Part shown: piece by piece, positions 22,360-33,829 of the stretch
Layout: each line of letters begins with the position of its first letter
Numbering within the stretch: position 1 is the stretch's first letter
Source: Amaranthus tricolor
Lineage: Eukaryota; Streptophyta; Magnoliopsida; Caryophyllales; Amaranthaceae
DNA length: 64,000 nt
Direction of reading: 5' to 3'
NCBI RefSeq assembly: GCF_026212465.1
Contig: NC_080053.1
Location: 11,431,176-11,495,175, forward strand
Made by a program: the position numbers and the translations under genes
Notes under the pieces: model-generated
The model's input: the letters and a program-made list of their open reading frames with translations, nothing else
What the model was told of the DNA's origin: nothing
The model's database searches: none

Positions 22360-25300
22360 AATAATTTTTGTTGATTTTGATTGTTTGCATTTTGATCTTA
22401 TATTATAATTTTTGTTTGTGTTGATCGTTAAAGTAATTTGGTTTTTTCCTAGCGAATTCTCAATCTAAGCGGAGTGTGATTATTTCTACCTATACCTTTA
22501 TTTGTAGTTAGTTATCTTTTTGGTGTGTGTCTCTGTTCTAACATTTGTGGGGTCTTGTCTTGTTTGTGTTTGAGTTAACGGCGTCACCGTCCTTTAATAT
22601 CTGTTTGGTCCAAGGGTAGTCGAGTATAGAGTTAAGGCAGACTAATGGTAACCTAAGGTCAGGTCCAAGAAGGGGGAGTAAAGGGGGCAACGTGAGCAAG
22701 ATGTTGAACTAAGAGTGAGGACTTGGACATAGGCACGCTACAAGCCAAGTCGTTGGAGTTGGCGACTAAACTTTCTAAATACAAGATTCAAGTGGCTTGC
22801 GTTCAGGAAACTAGGTAGAAGGGGCAAACAACAAGCGTTTTAAAGGGTTATAAGCTATGGTATGCAGGTTTGGATGGAAAGCGAAGTGGAGTCGGTATTC
22901 TTGTAGCTAATGGTATCTTAAAGCAAGTGGTAGAAGTTAGAAGGTGCAATGATAGGATTATGCTAGTTAGAATAGTAGTGGCAGAAGAGGTCATATCGAT
23001 CATTAGTGCGTATGGGCCGCAAGATGGGCTAGATGAGGAAGTCAAACGTGAGTTTTGGGATAACCTGGGTGACATTATGGATACCATCCCTACCGATGAA
23101 AAAGTTATTATAGGTGGAGACTTCAATGGACACATGGTAAGGAGGCAGTTAACTATAACTCAGTTCATGGCGGGTTTGGTTATGGTGTAAGGAACGAGAG
23201 TGGAGAGATCTTGCTTGAGTTTGCGTTAGCAAAGGAGTTGGTTATATCAAACTCGATCTTTAGAAAGAAGGATGAGCACTTGATTACGTACAAGAGTAGT
23301 GCGCATGCAACCCATATTGACTATTGTTTAGTACGAAAGGTTGATCGGAGCTCGTGTTGGACTGTAAGGTCGTGTTGGGTACAGAGATGCCCACCCAACA
23401 TAGGTTATTAGTACTAGTGTTTCGTATGAGGAGAAAGATTTTCGGGAAGAAGATAAAGGTTAGGCAAACGATCATGTGGGGTAGACTTAAAGGGGATATG
23501 GTTGCAACCGTGTCAAACAAGATCATGACGCCGGGCTACCCAAGTATATCAGACGATGCAAATCAAATGTGGGCGACTATGGCGAAAACCAATCGAAAGG
23601 TGGCAAAGGAGACATTAGGGGTGTCGACGGGGAAACTAAAGGTGTACAAAGAGTCGTGGTGGTGGAACGAAGATGTGCAAAAGAATATAAAGGACAAAAA
23701 CAGGAGATTCAAGGAGCTTATGGCTTGCACGGAGGAGGAGGAGGAGGAGGAGGACAAGACACATAAGAAGGAGAGGTATAAAGAAGCAAAACAGGCGGCA
23801 AAGAAAGCAGTAGCGGAGGCAAAAAATCGCGCGTTTGATGCCTTTTATCAAAAGCTTGATACTAAAGAGGGGAAGATTTTTAAGTTGGAAAAAGCAAGAA
23901 CTAGGCAGAAGAAGGATTTAGGGATAGTGAAGTTCATAAAGGATGAAGGTAGACGAGTACTCCTTAGACAAGAGGACATCAAGATGAGATAACATTAATA
24001 TTTTTTCCAACTTCTCAATGAGACTAGGGGTCTGAAGGAGGAAATTCAACAAAATTCAGACTTCCAAAGAACACATGATCATGGGCCGATTATTTATATT
24101 ACCACGACGGAAGTAGGAGAAGCTCTCAAAAAAAAATGGGGGGATCAAAGGCAGTTGGACCTAATAAGATTCCGATTAAGGTGTGGAGGGGTTTAGGAGA
24201 GGAGGGAATTCATTAGCTTACTAACCTCTTTAATGTCATCTTGAGGTCTTGTAAGATGCCAGAAGAATCAAGGGTTAGCACACTTATCCCATTGTTTAAA
24301 AACAAGGATGATGTACAAGTATGCGAGAACTATAGAGCATAGTATGAAACTGTGGGAAAGAGCAATCGAGAAAAGAACTAGACGAAAGACGGTAATTAGA
24401 GAGAACCAATTCGGATTCATGCCACGAAGGTCAACCACCAAGGCAATCCATCTTTTGAGGAGACTGATGGAAAAGTATAGGGAGCAAAAGAAGGATTTGC
24501 ATTTGGTGTTCATTGACCTGGAGAAAGCGTACGATAGCATACCACAAAGCATCGTTTAGGATAGCCTTAAGAATAAAGGTATTTCATGAAGGTACATTGA
24601 GATAATACATGACATGTATAACAAGGTGGCGACTAACATACATACACTGGTGGGTATGACAGAGTCTTTCCCCATAAAAGTGGGACTAAATCAGGGATCA
24701 ACATTAAGTCCTTTCATTTTTACGGTCATTATGGAGATAATCTCTAAATCCATCTGGAAAACAGTACCATGGTGCATGCTTTTCGCCGACAATATAGTTT
24801 CAGTCGCAGAAACCAAGGAGGAAGCTAATAGTAAATTGGAAGAGTGGAGGGAAGCCTTGAAGGGTAAGGGGTTGCGCATAAGTCGTACGAAGACAAAATA
24901 CTTGCGAAGCAATTTCAGTGGGATAGAATCGATAAGGGAGCCAGAGGTGACCATAGGGGGAGAAGTTGTTGCTTGTACGTCCAAGTTCAAATATTTGGAA
25001 TCGGATTCAGAGTAATGGGGAGATTGATGGAGACGTTACTAATCGTATACAAGTGGTTTGGCTTAAGTGGTGAGCAACAACGATGTGCTTTGTAATAAAA
25101 AGTTCCCGAGGAGATTAAAACTTAAATTTTACCGCGTTGCAATTAGGCCGGCGTTGTTATATGGGACAGAATGTTGGCCCATAAAAAGGTTTTCGAACAG
25201 AGGATGGAAGTAACAGAGATGCGTATGCTGAGGTGGATGTGTGGTAATACTATGATGGATAGGATATGAAACCAGGAGTTCAGGGAGAAGTTAGGGGTTG

Positions 25301-25824
25301 CACCTTTCTCCGTAAAGATGCGGGAGAACAGGTTGAGATGGTTTGGGCATGTGCAAAGAAAGACACATGATGCCCTAGTAAGAAGGATCGAATGCATCAT
25401 AGTGGAGGGCAAGAGAAGTCAAGGAAGACCTAGGAGAACATGGGAGGAACAAATTAAAAGTGACATGCATGAAGTTCACCTCTCCAAGGAACTGACCAGG
25501 GATAGGGGCAGATGGCAGCACCTTATCCACGTCTTAGATTACTAAACCCGTTCCTTTTACCCATCGTTTGTTATTGTTCATTGCCTTTAATTATCGCTCT
25601 TTAGCTTCTTCTTTACTTTTATCTTTATTTTTAGTTATTTGTACGTATTCTATTTATTCTATTTGTAAGTTGTAGGTTTCTCTCTCTTTGAAAACCTTTC
25701 TCGAGCCGAGGCACTCTTTGACCGCACTCTCCTCTATGGGTATGAGCTGTCGTCGTTCTTCCCTCCCCAGACCCTGATCATAGTTTTCTATGAGTGGAAT
25801 ACACTTGGTATGATGATGATGATG
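22360..25824 (+). mobile_element. RTE-clade LINE, full length, 13-bp TSD
   Basis: The 13-mer AGGTTCGAAATAT occurs immediately before (22347-22359) and after (25825-25837) the element. It has an AP-type endonuclease, an RT and a 3' end made of GAT/ATG repeats (about 25811-25824) instead of poly(A), all typical of plant RTE elements. The length of about 3.5 kb also fits. The coding part is broken. Confidence 0.82.
22690..25545 (+). pseudogene. RTE LINE endonuclease - reverse transcriptase, many lesions
   Basis: The endonuclease part (about 22730-23420) shows GVGILVANG, ISAYGPQDG and IIGGDFNGH. A Lys/Glu-rich linker (23350-23990) leads to the RT (about 24130-25015), with [35 protein letters not shown] and WCMLFADN, where FADN replaces the catalytic FADD. 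The C-terminal segment (25318-25545) has RWFGHVQR and RGRWQHLIHV. It is spread over several frames with stops, for example TAG in 22813-22820, TGA near 24600 and TAA at about 25013. It should encode nicking and target-primed reverse transcription but cannot be functional. Confidence 0.85.
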
Positions 25825-26369
25825 AGGTTCGAAATATTTGCATAAACGTACATATATATTAAATTGGTAAAAAATATAAAAATTAAAAACCGTTGACCAA
25901 ACAAGACTAGGTCTGGTCCGGTCTGGTGATTTAACAGTTCGATCTAGTCTGGAAAAATTTTAGACCTAAATTTTTAGTTTTGTCTGATTTTAGTGTCAGA
26001 TCAGACCAAACTGGACCGTGTGCACCTTAATTACTACTCTGTAAAGTTCTCTTTAATTTACTACTAAATTCGATTATACACCTTGATTTTGTTAAACCAA
26101 CTTTCTACTGCACGAGAGTTATTTTACCACTGAATTAAAATTGAAAATTAATTTTACCAAACAAAACTTACAATTAAATTAAACTTTAATTTATTTTGCT
26201 AAACTGACGTTTTTGATATTGGTTTGATATATGTTAGTTTTTATTTTCTATAATACTACTCCTTTCATTCTTTAATGTTTGTTTTCATTTGCCATTTTGG
26301 CTTGTTTCCGTAAAAAATCATTCTATTTATATCACAAATTTTGGACAGAATTAACCTTATTCATACTCA

Positions 26370-27296
26370 TTTTCAAGGTTGCAAAGGCTAGATCCTGAAA
26401 GAAGCAAGACGTTGAGATAGTTAGGTGCATTAAATAAGGAGGATGGATAAGTTTTGTTGGGCAAGACTAAATCAAAATAAGGTGGTACCAATACTTCTCT
26501 CAACTGCTGAATGAAACTAGGGGACAAGAGGAGGTGAGAGGACAGACTCCCAACGTCCAAAACCAACACGAATAGGGGCTAAAGAGGGACATAACCAAAA
26601 ATGAAGTTAGAAAAGCTCTCAAAGATTTGGGCAAAGCCAAGGTAGTTGGTCCTGACAACATCCCGATTTAGGTATGGAGGTGTTTAGGAGAAGAAGGTAT
26701 TAGATGGTTAACTAACCTTTTTAATGTTGGAGGACACATAGAATGCCCAAATAATGAAGGAGTAGTACACTTATGCCATTGTATAAAAACAAAGCTGATG
26801 CACAAGTTTGTGGGAATTATAGAGGTATTAAACTTCTCAGCCGCTAAATGAAACTTTGGGAAAAAGTGATAGAGAAGATAATCAAACAAGAGGCGGTGAT
26901 TAGAGAACACCAATTTGGTTTCATACCAGGTAGATCAACCACTAAGGCTAACATGTGTTAAGAAGACTAATGGAAAAATATCGGCAAAGGAAAAGGTTTT
27001 ATATATATTATATTTATAGATTTGGTTAAGGCTTATGATAGCATACCGTGATATATCATCTGGGAGAGCCTAGAGGCTAAAGGGGTCTCACGGAGCCATA
27101 TTGAAGCAATACGAGACATGTACGATGGAGCATCAACTAAAATATAGACACTCGTTGGGATTACAAATTATTTCCCTGTTAAAGTACGTGTACATCAGGA
27201 TCGACACTAAGCCCTTTCCTTTTTGTAGTCATCAAGGATGAGCTTTCCAAATCTATATGAAAAACTGCTCTGTGGTGCATGCTATTCTCTGACAAT
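26370..27296 (+). pseudogene. Second RTE reverse-transcriptase fragment
   Basis: A relic of the same RT family, truncated at both ends. Readable landmarks in changing frames: ALKDLGKAKVVGPDNIPI, CGNYRGIKLLSR, HQFGFIPGRSTTKA, DLVKAYDSIP and WCMLFSDN. Its start parallels about 24005 of the longer LINE. No 3' tail or TSD is visible. Confidence 0.75.
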
Positions 27297-28022
27297 CGAA
27301 AACTAACATTTTGAACTTGCTCATACTCTAAAACATGCTTTAGTTTATATAAATAAAGAATTACTCAGCCCTAGAGCTAAAAATGATCAAAAATCGAATA
27401 ACGTGCTTAAAATCCAATGATAGATTGGAATTACACTTCTCACACAAGTCCAAATATGCATCCAGCAACTAGTGACATTTCTATTTATGGAAAATTTTGC
27501 ATATATGATGTTTTCTTACTGTTATTTCTTTTTTCCCTTCTTTTTTTTTGCTCTTCTCTTTTGAAAGATTATAAAATCTACTTATAAAGCACTCAATATT
27601 TGAGTGGATCTTATTTGATTCCTAGTTACTAACAAAATTATTTGGTGTAGGTAAGCATTTCTCCATTGGAAATATTTTACACTCAATCACAAGTTGGTGA
27701 TAGCTATAAGCATTTCGGACGCGCGATGTTTTGTGTTATGAATGTTATGAGTAGCTAGTTATGTGCACTTGTAAATTTTTGGACTTTTTAAAGAACCTTT
27801 CACTTGTAAATTTTTGCATAAAAAACTTGTATACGGTACAAGTAAGAATTATTTTGGAAAATTGCGTAGTCCATTACATGTATACGAAACACATTTTGGA
27901 CGCATGATGTTTGGGACGTGCGATGTTTTGGGATACGAATTAATATAATGATAATTGGTATTAGTTTAGATAATTTATGTAGTTGGTTATATATTATATA
28001 TTAATTTCATTGTCTATTTATA
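27297..28022. other. No gene; short GGACG-type repeats
   Basis: AT-rich sequence. Three related words of the form GGACG(C/T)GCGATGTTTTG or GGACGCATGATGTTTG occur near 27717, 27900 and 27915. It may belong to the interior of the CACTA element that follows. Confidence 0.4.
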
Positions 28023-28201
28023 CTAAAATTGTAGTTTGCTTTTAAAGGTAAATAAGTTGTTGCGAAAAATGTTCCATATTTTTTGCAACGATATAGTCGT
28101 TGAAAAATATAGTAACAACAAATATCACTTAATTTTTTTCCCTACAATAGGATCATTGCTATTGCAACAACTTATGTTGTTGTGAAAAATAGATATGTAA
28201 C

Positions 28202-28455
28202 TATAGGAAATAATAAGGCAACAGAATATTTAGAATATTTTGATTCTAATGTGATTTTATTCTATAATATTATTTTAAGTTTTTAGGAAGTTAACATATT
28301 TATACTATTTAGTTTTCATATTGTAAGTTCTACCTTTTGTATCAATAGGGGGCATTTGCCTCTTTGATTAATGAGAATGAAAACCAAGTGATTTAAGTTT
28401 TAACCTAAACCAAAATTGTTATTAATTTCTTCGTAAATTGTTATTTATTTCTTCG
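28202..28455 (+). repeat. Copia 5' LTR
   Basis: 254 bases. Starts TATAGGAAATAATAAGG (TG changed to TA compared with the 3' LTR) and ends ...TTTATTTCTTCG next to the primer site. Confidence 0.85.
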
Positions 28456-28468
28456 TGGTATCAGAGCG
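28456..28468 (+). other. Copia primer-binding site
   Basis: TGGTATCAGAGCG, the standard initiator-Met-tRNA site, directly after the LTR. Confidence 0.85.
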
Positions 28469-28547
28469 GTAAAGTGTATTCCGGGACTGGTGACACCTTT
28501 TTTCGGTTCTCATTATCTACCTTAAACCTTTTAACCCTTTATCAATA

Positions 28548-29832
28548 ATGGCAGAAAAAGAATACCAAAATAACCAGCAAATGATTTCAGTTACTCAAAT
28601 GGAACAAATTTTCCAACAAATTTTCAAACAGATCAATACAAATACCCATACCAAAACCACACATACTAAAACCGCAGAGTTGAGAGTGGCCGAAAAATTA
28701 ACATATCACAATTACACCACATGGTGTAAACACATCTCCATAGCATTTGAATCTCAAGGAAGACTTAGTCACATTACAGCCGCCCCTCCGAGTCCAACAG
28801 ATCTGTCATATACACAACGAAAACAAATGGATTCTCTTGTCTTTACATGGCTTATTTCTAACATTAGTTCAGAACTAGTAAATCAATTTCTTGATTATAC
28901 TACATCTTGGGACTTATGGAAAGACATTGAAACACTTTTGAACAGTGGAAGAGATGAACTTCAGATCTTCGATCTAACTTCTAAAGCAGCATCTCTCAAA
29001 AAAAAATCAAGGACCCATAGAAGTTTACTACATAAAAATCAATACTTTGTGGAAGGAAATTGACCGACGAATGCCGAATCCGATGAAACATGACGATGAT
29101 ATTACCATTTTTAATAGTTTTATTCAAAGGCAGCGACTATACCAATTTTTAGCTGGAATAAACGACACACGTCGGGATCTTCTCAACCAAGACCCATTAC
29201 CCACAGTTGAGAAGGCCTACGCTGCTATTCGCCGGGAAATTAACCGACGTGGTATAATAACCGATGCTTCATCATTGGGAACTAGTCCCTCAGAAATTGG
29301 GAGTGGGCTAATGGTCAAAAACCGGTCAGATTATTCTTCATTCTGGCGAGACAAGGTAGATAAGTCTCATCTAAGATGTGACCACTGTGGAATTTCTCGG
29401 CACACCAAGGAAGGGTGCTTCAAACGCATTGGCTATCCAAATCGGTGGGAGAATTTGAAGCAACGAAAGGTCGCCGTTAATGCACTGGTTACCCAGGTCG
29501 GTGGCAAGGCACAACTCGTCACTACCGTCCCACCTCTAGCAGCAACACCACAACCAGAGGAAACACATGAAGAAACAGGTCAAGGTACGTTGTCTTGGGC
29601 ATGTATGGGAGTGGTCCAACAAAGTCTATCACCACCACAAACATCACCAATGAACCACCCCCATCAAGATCCACAAAACAGACAGAGAAGGGGAAGGGGG
29701 AGGAGCAAGAACCGACACAAGGGAAGGAGAAGGGGAGGAGAAAGAACCGACAGAGAAGGGGAAGGAGGAGGAGAGAAAACCGACACAATAGAAGGGGAAG
29801 GGGGGGCACAAACTTACACTTTCCGAAAATAA
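28548..29832 (+). pseudogene. Copia gag, one frameshift
   Basis: ATG 28548. The first part (to about 29000) has the copia gag pattern: NYTTWCKHISIAFESQGRL, then DLWKDIETLL. At an A9 run (28998-29006) the frame changes, and gag resumes with LWKEIDRRMPNP, FLAGINDTRRDLL and a zinc knuckle CDHCGISRHTKEGC (CX2CX4HX4C), near 29378-29420. The tail is Arg/Gly/Glu-rich and comes from a 33-bp repeat. A one-base change in the A-run would explain the break; polymerase or sequencing slippage is possible. Confidence 0.85.
29681..29806 (+). repeat. About 33-bp purine-rich minisatellite in the gag tail
   Basis: Four units beginning GACAGAGAAGG or GACACAA..., nearly pure G/A, encode the basic/acidic repeat tail of gag. 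Confidence 0.75.
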
Positions 29833-30002
29833 ACCTTTATATAGAGAGCCACTCAATAACCTAGCCCAGCAAACCCCCCATCAATCCACGTGTTGGAATT
29901 CGGACGACCTGAAGACCCGCGCCTCTTTTCACCCATCCTCATATGCTAAAAATTCTTTTAGTCCAGATTTCATGTTTCAAGTCATTTGTCTTAATACAAA
30001 AT

Positions 30003-30412
30003 TTTCAAAACCTTGGATTTTTGATTGCGGGGCAACCCAGACTATGACTTGTGACAACCCATACTATGACTTGTGACTCCTAGGATTTTTTAGCTCGTGA
30101 ACCCACTACCCAAACTCAAATTAAACTTGCAAATGGTGATTATGTTCATGTGGATGGTAAAAGTCCGATTGCTATTTCCCCGTCTCTTCAATTAAAAAAT
30201 GGTTTTTTGATTCCTAATTTTTCATATAAGTTATTATCTATCAATCAACTCACCAAGGAACTAAATTATACTGTTTTCATGACTGCTCATGGTTGTGATG
30301 TACAGGATACCCAGACCTAGAAGATCATTTGTCATGGTACTGAATGCGGTTGATTATACTACTTGGATAATACTGGATTGATTCTCAGGGGAGTTCGATC
30401 TTTTGAAGCATA
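30003..30412 (+). pseudogene. Copia protease and pre-integrase remnant
   Basis: WIFDCGATQTMT shows the copia protease site (D-S/C-G-A). After a short duplication with a stop near 30075 the protease continues in another frame (KLANGDYVHVDGK, FSYKLLSINQLTKELNYTV) and reaches the LYYLD motif that precedes integrase. Integrase, RT and RNase H are deleted, and the polypurine tract follows within about 60 bases. Confidence 0.75.
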
Positions 30413-30466
30413 GTAACGACAGTTTCCTATTTTTGGGCAAGTTTGGTTTCGGTTATCCCGAGATCA

Positions 30467-30480
30467 AACTTGAGGGGCAG
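30467..30480 (+). other. Copia polypurine tract
   Basis: AACTTGAGGGGCAG directly before the 3' LTR. Confidence 0.75.
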
Positions 30481-30732
30481 TGTAGGAAATAATAAGGCAG
30501 CAGAATATTTAGAATATTTTGATTAGAGTGGGATTTCATTCTAGAATATTATTTTAAGTTTTTAGGAAGTTAAGATATTTATATTATTTAGTTTCCATAT
30601 TGTAAGTTCTACCTTTTGTATAAATAGGGAGCATTTGCCTCTATTTGATTAATGAGAATGAAAACCAAATGATTTAAGCTTTAACCTAAACCAAAATTGT
30701 TACTTCTTCATAAACTGTTATTTATTTCTTCA
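30481..30732 (+). repeat. Copia 3' LTR
   Basis: 252 bases, TGTAGGAAAT...TTTCTTCA. It keeps TATAAATA at 30619-30626, whereas the 5' LTR has TATCAATA at the same place. Many differences from the 5' LTR imply an old insertion. Confidence 0.85.
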
Positions 30733-31013
30733 ATAACAACGATTAAAGTTGTTGCCAAAAATGCAAAATGTTTGATAACCACTTTTTTCGTTGCAATAAG
30801 GGCTATAGGAATTGCAATGACATTTATTTTGCTACAATAAAAGTCGTTATGAAAAACACCATACTTTTGCAACTGCCTAAGTCGTTGCTAAAACCTTTAG
30901 CTATGGCCGTACACGAAACAACTAAAGTCGTTCCAAAAAAAAGCATGTTTAGCAACGAAAAGTTGTTTTTAGCAATGACTTTTTTGTTGCTAAAAATGAT
31001 TTTTCTTGTAGTG

Positions 31014-31503
31014 ATAATCCGAATTTTATCCGGAACAAAGTTAAAGAGTGAATAATTCGAGTCAAGTCCGACTCATTATCATCTCTACCTACAAGTTGGC
31101 TTATACTAGTATTAATATTTAATCACTTAGACTCTGACCGTACCAACTTTGAATTATTTAGATTAATTTTTTCCTCTTTTTCAAACTCCTACGCTGTATT
31201 CCCATATTACGCAGATATTCTTGACAAGCAACACATCATCCAAAATTTTCTGACTATTAACTGAATATGCCTACCTTGCTACTTATTGTATCTTTGACCT
31301 CTGGGCTAGAAAAACCTACATTATTATTATTAGTTTGCACCCTAAGACTTAAGAAGTTATCACATATTTGATTTTCAAGTTGTAAATATGAAGAGAGGAA
31401 GAGAATATCATTTAATTAATTAGGATTTATCTTATTATTTGTAGTTCATATTTAACTTTAGTTGTAAATGATGCTTATGAACAATTAATAATTAGAAATA
31501 GGC
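31014..31503. other. No gene seen
   Basis: AT-rich intergenic DNA between the CACTA end and a hairpin element. Confidence 0.4.
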
Positions 31504-31772
31504 CGGTCAAAGTAATCAGCTAGATCAGTTACAATTCGAATCATTTGAGATAGAGTCGGCCTTTTTAAATCTTGTTATTTTCAATTCGTTTGACCAATTT
31601 TAGACGATCCAACAAGCCGAGGGTTAAAAACATTAAGGAAAATATTTTTAACCCTTTGGCTTGTTGGATCGTCTAAAATTGGTCAAACGAATTGAAAATA
31701 ACAAGATTTGAAAAGGCCGACTCTACCTCAAATGATTCGAATTGTAGCTGGTGTAGCTGATTACTTTGACTG
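31504..31772. repeat. Long near-perfect hairpin (MITE-like)
   Basis: Two arms of about 130 bases are reverse complements with few mismatches (outer GGTCAAAGTAATCAGCT / AGCTGATTACTTTGAC; inner CGATCCAACAAGCC / GGCTTGTTGGATCG), joined by about 20 bases near 31637. No TSD was recognised. If transcribed it would form a long double-stranded stem. Confidence 0.85.
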
Positions 31773-32224
31773 AAAAAGTTTATAGAAAAAATACTAACAT
31801 AAATGAAATTTAATTTATAAAATCAATTGCTCTTAGTAAAAAATATACAACTTATAAGGATTAATGAAGAAATATTAATTTAAAACCAAAAGAAACTCTA
31901 TATTTTAAGTGGGATTTTGACTGAAAAATATATAACGATAAATTTTAACAAGTTTGATTATGGTCATAATTGAGCCACTTTTTTTATTTAGTCGGATCAA
32001 AAACTAAAAGTCTAACTGATTTGATTTTTTTTTTTTCGTCAGACAAGATAGTCTTGTGATATTAGCATGAAATTAAATTTTTAGTGTTAGAGGGGAATGA
32101 TAACATAAGAATTGCCTCGTCATTGATTCCTTTATTATTGCATATTTTATTTGTACGTCCATAAGGAGTCACATGAAAGATAGATAAACAAGTTCTAATC
32201 AATGAATACAAATATAAATTCACT

Positions 32225-32790
32225 TTATCAGATCAGCTCTGAATGGGTGTTATTCGGTTAGATTGTATTTTAGATCGGTTATTATTTTGATACGTGTCAT
32301 GGCGATTCACTCTCGGGTTAGGTCAGGTAATACATAATTCGGTTTCGCCGAGTACAAATCGGGTATGAGCATTATTTTTGAGTAGAATTCGGCTAAGGGT
32401 TACTATCAATAATCGAGTCAATATCAAATTAAGTTGTTTGTCGTTTTTTAATTGATGATAAGATATTTTTTACTTAAGGGAAAATAGTTAAAGTACAAAT
32501 CAATTAGTGAATATTACTTCTTTATTTTTACTTATTTGACCGTAAATAAAAATTGAAGTTCTATTAACTTTATCTGATCTAATTTGATTAAAAGTAGTTT
32601 AATAAACATTGACCATTGATTGTTAACTGTAAATATTTGAAACTGTGTATTTATAAAATTTATGAAAGTATCTATTACTTTAATAGATTAACTAATAAGT
32701 TGATAGAATATGAGTTGATCATACTTTTATAATCAATAATCGAAGTTCTATAATCAATATCCCTTGTCACTTTTTAAACGTCTACTGTAG
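32225..32790. repeat. Inverted copy of the hAT-like repeat at 21.1-21.9 kb
   Basis: Shares, in opposite orientation, several landmarks: TTTTTTAATTGATGATAAG, CGAGTCAATATCAAATTAAG, and ATGAGTTGATCATAC near 32730. Termini are not clean. Confidence 0.55.
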
Positions 32791-33829
32791 GTACTTACCG
32801 TCAAATAGGAGTAGGGGTAGACCAACGAAAAAGCATAAGGAGGAAGAACAAAATAATGTAACGACTAGTAGATACCTATAATTGTCGGTTAAAATGTGGC
32901 AATGGGTGTTGTCAATAAAAAACATACAAAGGTTGAATTATTTAGAAAAAATCAATAATAGAGATTATTCACAACAAATGAGCAATATGTGGGATTATTT
33001 AGGACAATTTTTTCTTAATTTTAATCATCTCGGCCTCCATTTTTATTTTATCTAATGAAAAGTGATCAAGAGTATTTGGAAAAAACTAAACTACTTATTT
33101 CCATTTCTTCAATTCATAAAATTACACAATTAAAATCTAAGTACATAAGATTTACAGAAATTAAAAGTAAGTACATCTCTTCAAACATAAATTAAAATTA
33201 CAATAATAATAAAAAAAATTAAAATTTCACTTCTTTCTTGATTTCTTCAAAATCTTTTTGACAATAACTGACAACAAAGAACTTTATCGCGCCAAGTGAA
33301 TACGGATACCAAATCTTTCATTGACTTCAGGTAATAAAACAAAGACAATATGCATTTACTCTACAAATTAGCTACCAAAAGTTGTAAAAAATTTTGTTAA
33401 TTCACCAAAAAAATTGAAAAACAAGCCATAATAAAATGTTTAACTTTCTAAAAAATTTGCCAAAAAAAAAACAAAAGGAAAAAAAATATCAAAATTAAAG
33501 GTAAAAATAAAAGGAAAGAAAAAAGTCCCAAAAATTAGAAATGGCACCAGTTGATCCAAATGAACTAAAATTGCCAAATTTTCTAAAAATTTTGAAGTTG
33601 AGCCATAAAACATAATTTCATAATTGTATCAGCCAATAAAACATCCCTTTATAAGTGAACATTTCATTGCATTTATTCAACAACCAACCAACTTCATTTA
33701 TTATTTCAAACATTGTGGTGATAACAAAATAATTAGACAATTACATTACTTATTATTAACAAAAAAAGGCAAGTCAAACCATGGTGTAATGATTAAGTTA
33801 AGAAACAACAAGGGGCTTCTATCAATGTA
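32791..33829. other. No gene; AT-rich, probably CACTA interior
   Basis: A-rich sequence with no credible ORF (the 68-codon frame at 33624 shows nothing recognisable). It may be the decayed interior of the CACTA element to its right. Confidence 0.4.

Larger units (their letters stand above)
22029..26029. mobile_element. Small hAT element (about 520 bp) split by a LINE
   Basis: Left end TAGGACTGAACAAAGTTTGG; right end in reverse complement TAAGGTGCACACGGTCCAG. Flanking 8-mers are ATTGCTAC (22021-22028) and ATTACTAC (26030-26037), one mismatch apart and of hAT TSD length. Both arms carry GGTCTGGTC/GACCAGACC subterminal words. The LINE and its TSDs occupy the middle. Confidence 0.65.
28202..30732 (+). 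mobile_element. Short Ty1/copia element keeping only gag and protease (TR-GAG-like)
   Basis: The two LTRs flank a 2.0-kb interior with a primer site, gag, a protease/pre-integrase relic and a polypurine tract. Integrase, RT and RNase H are missing. TSDs are GTAAC (28197-28201) and ATAAC (30733-30737), one mismatch. It would need enzymes from a related autonomous copia. Confidence 0.85.
28023..31013. mobile_element. CACTA end region carrying a nested copia element
   Basis: Ends in TTTTTCTTGTAGTG at 31013. Subterminal words (GTTGTTGC, GCAACGA, AAAGTCGTTGC and similar) occur at 28040-28200 and again at 30733-31000, on both sides of the copia insertion. Without the insert these form one continuous subterminal region. 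The left terminus is not found; the left limit is approximate. Confidence 0.6.

Noticed and set aside
31500..31775. 9-bp or 8-bp TSD around the hairpin
   Set aside because: No convincing flanking duplication was found, so I did not assign a superfamily.
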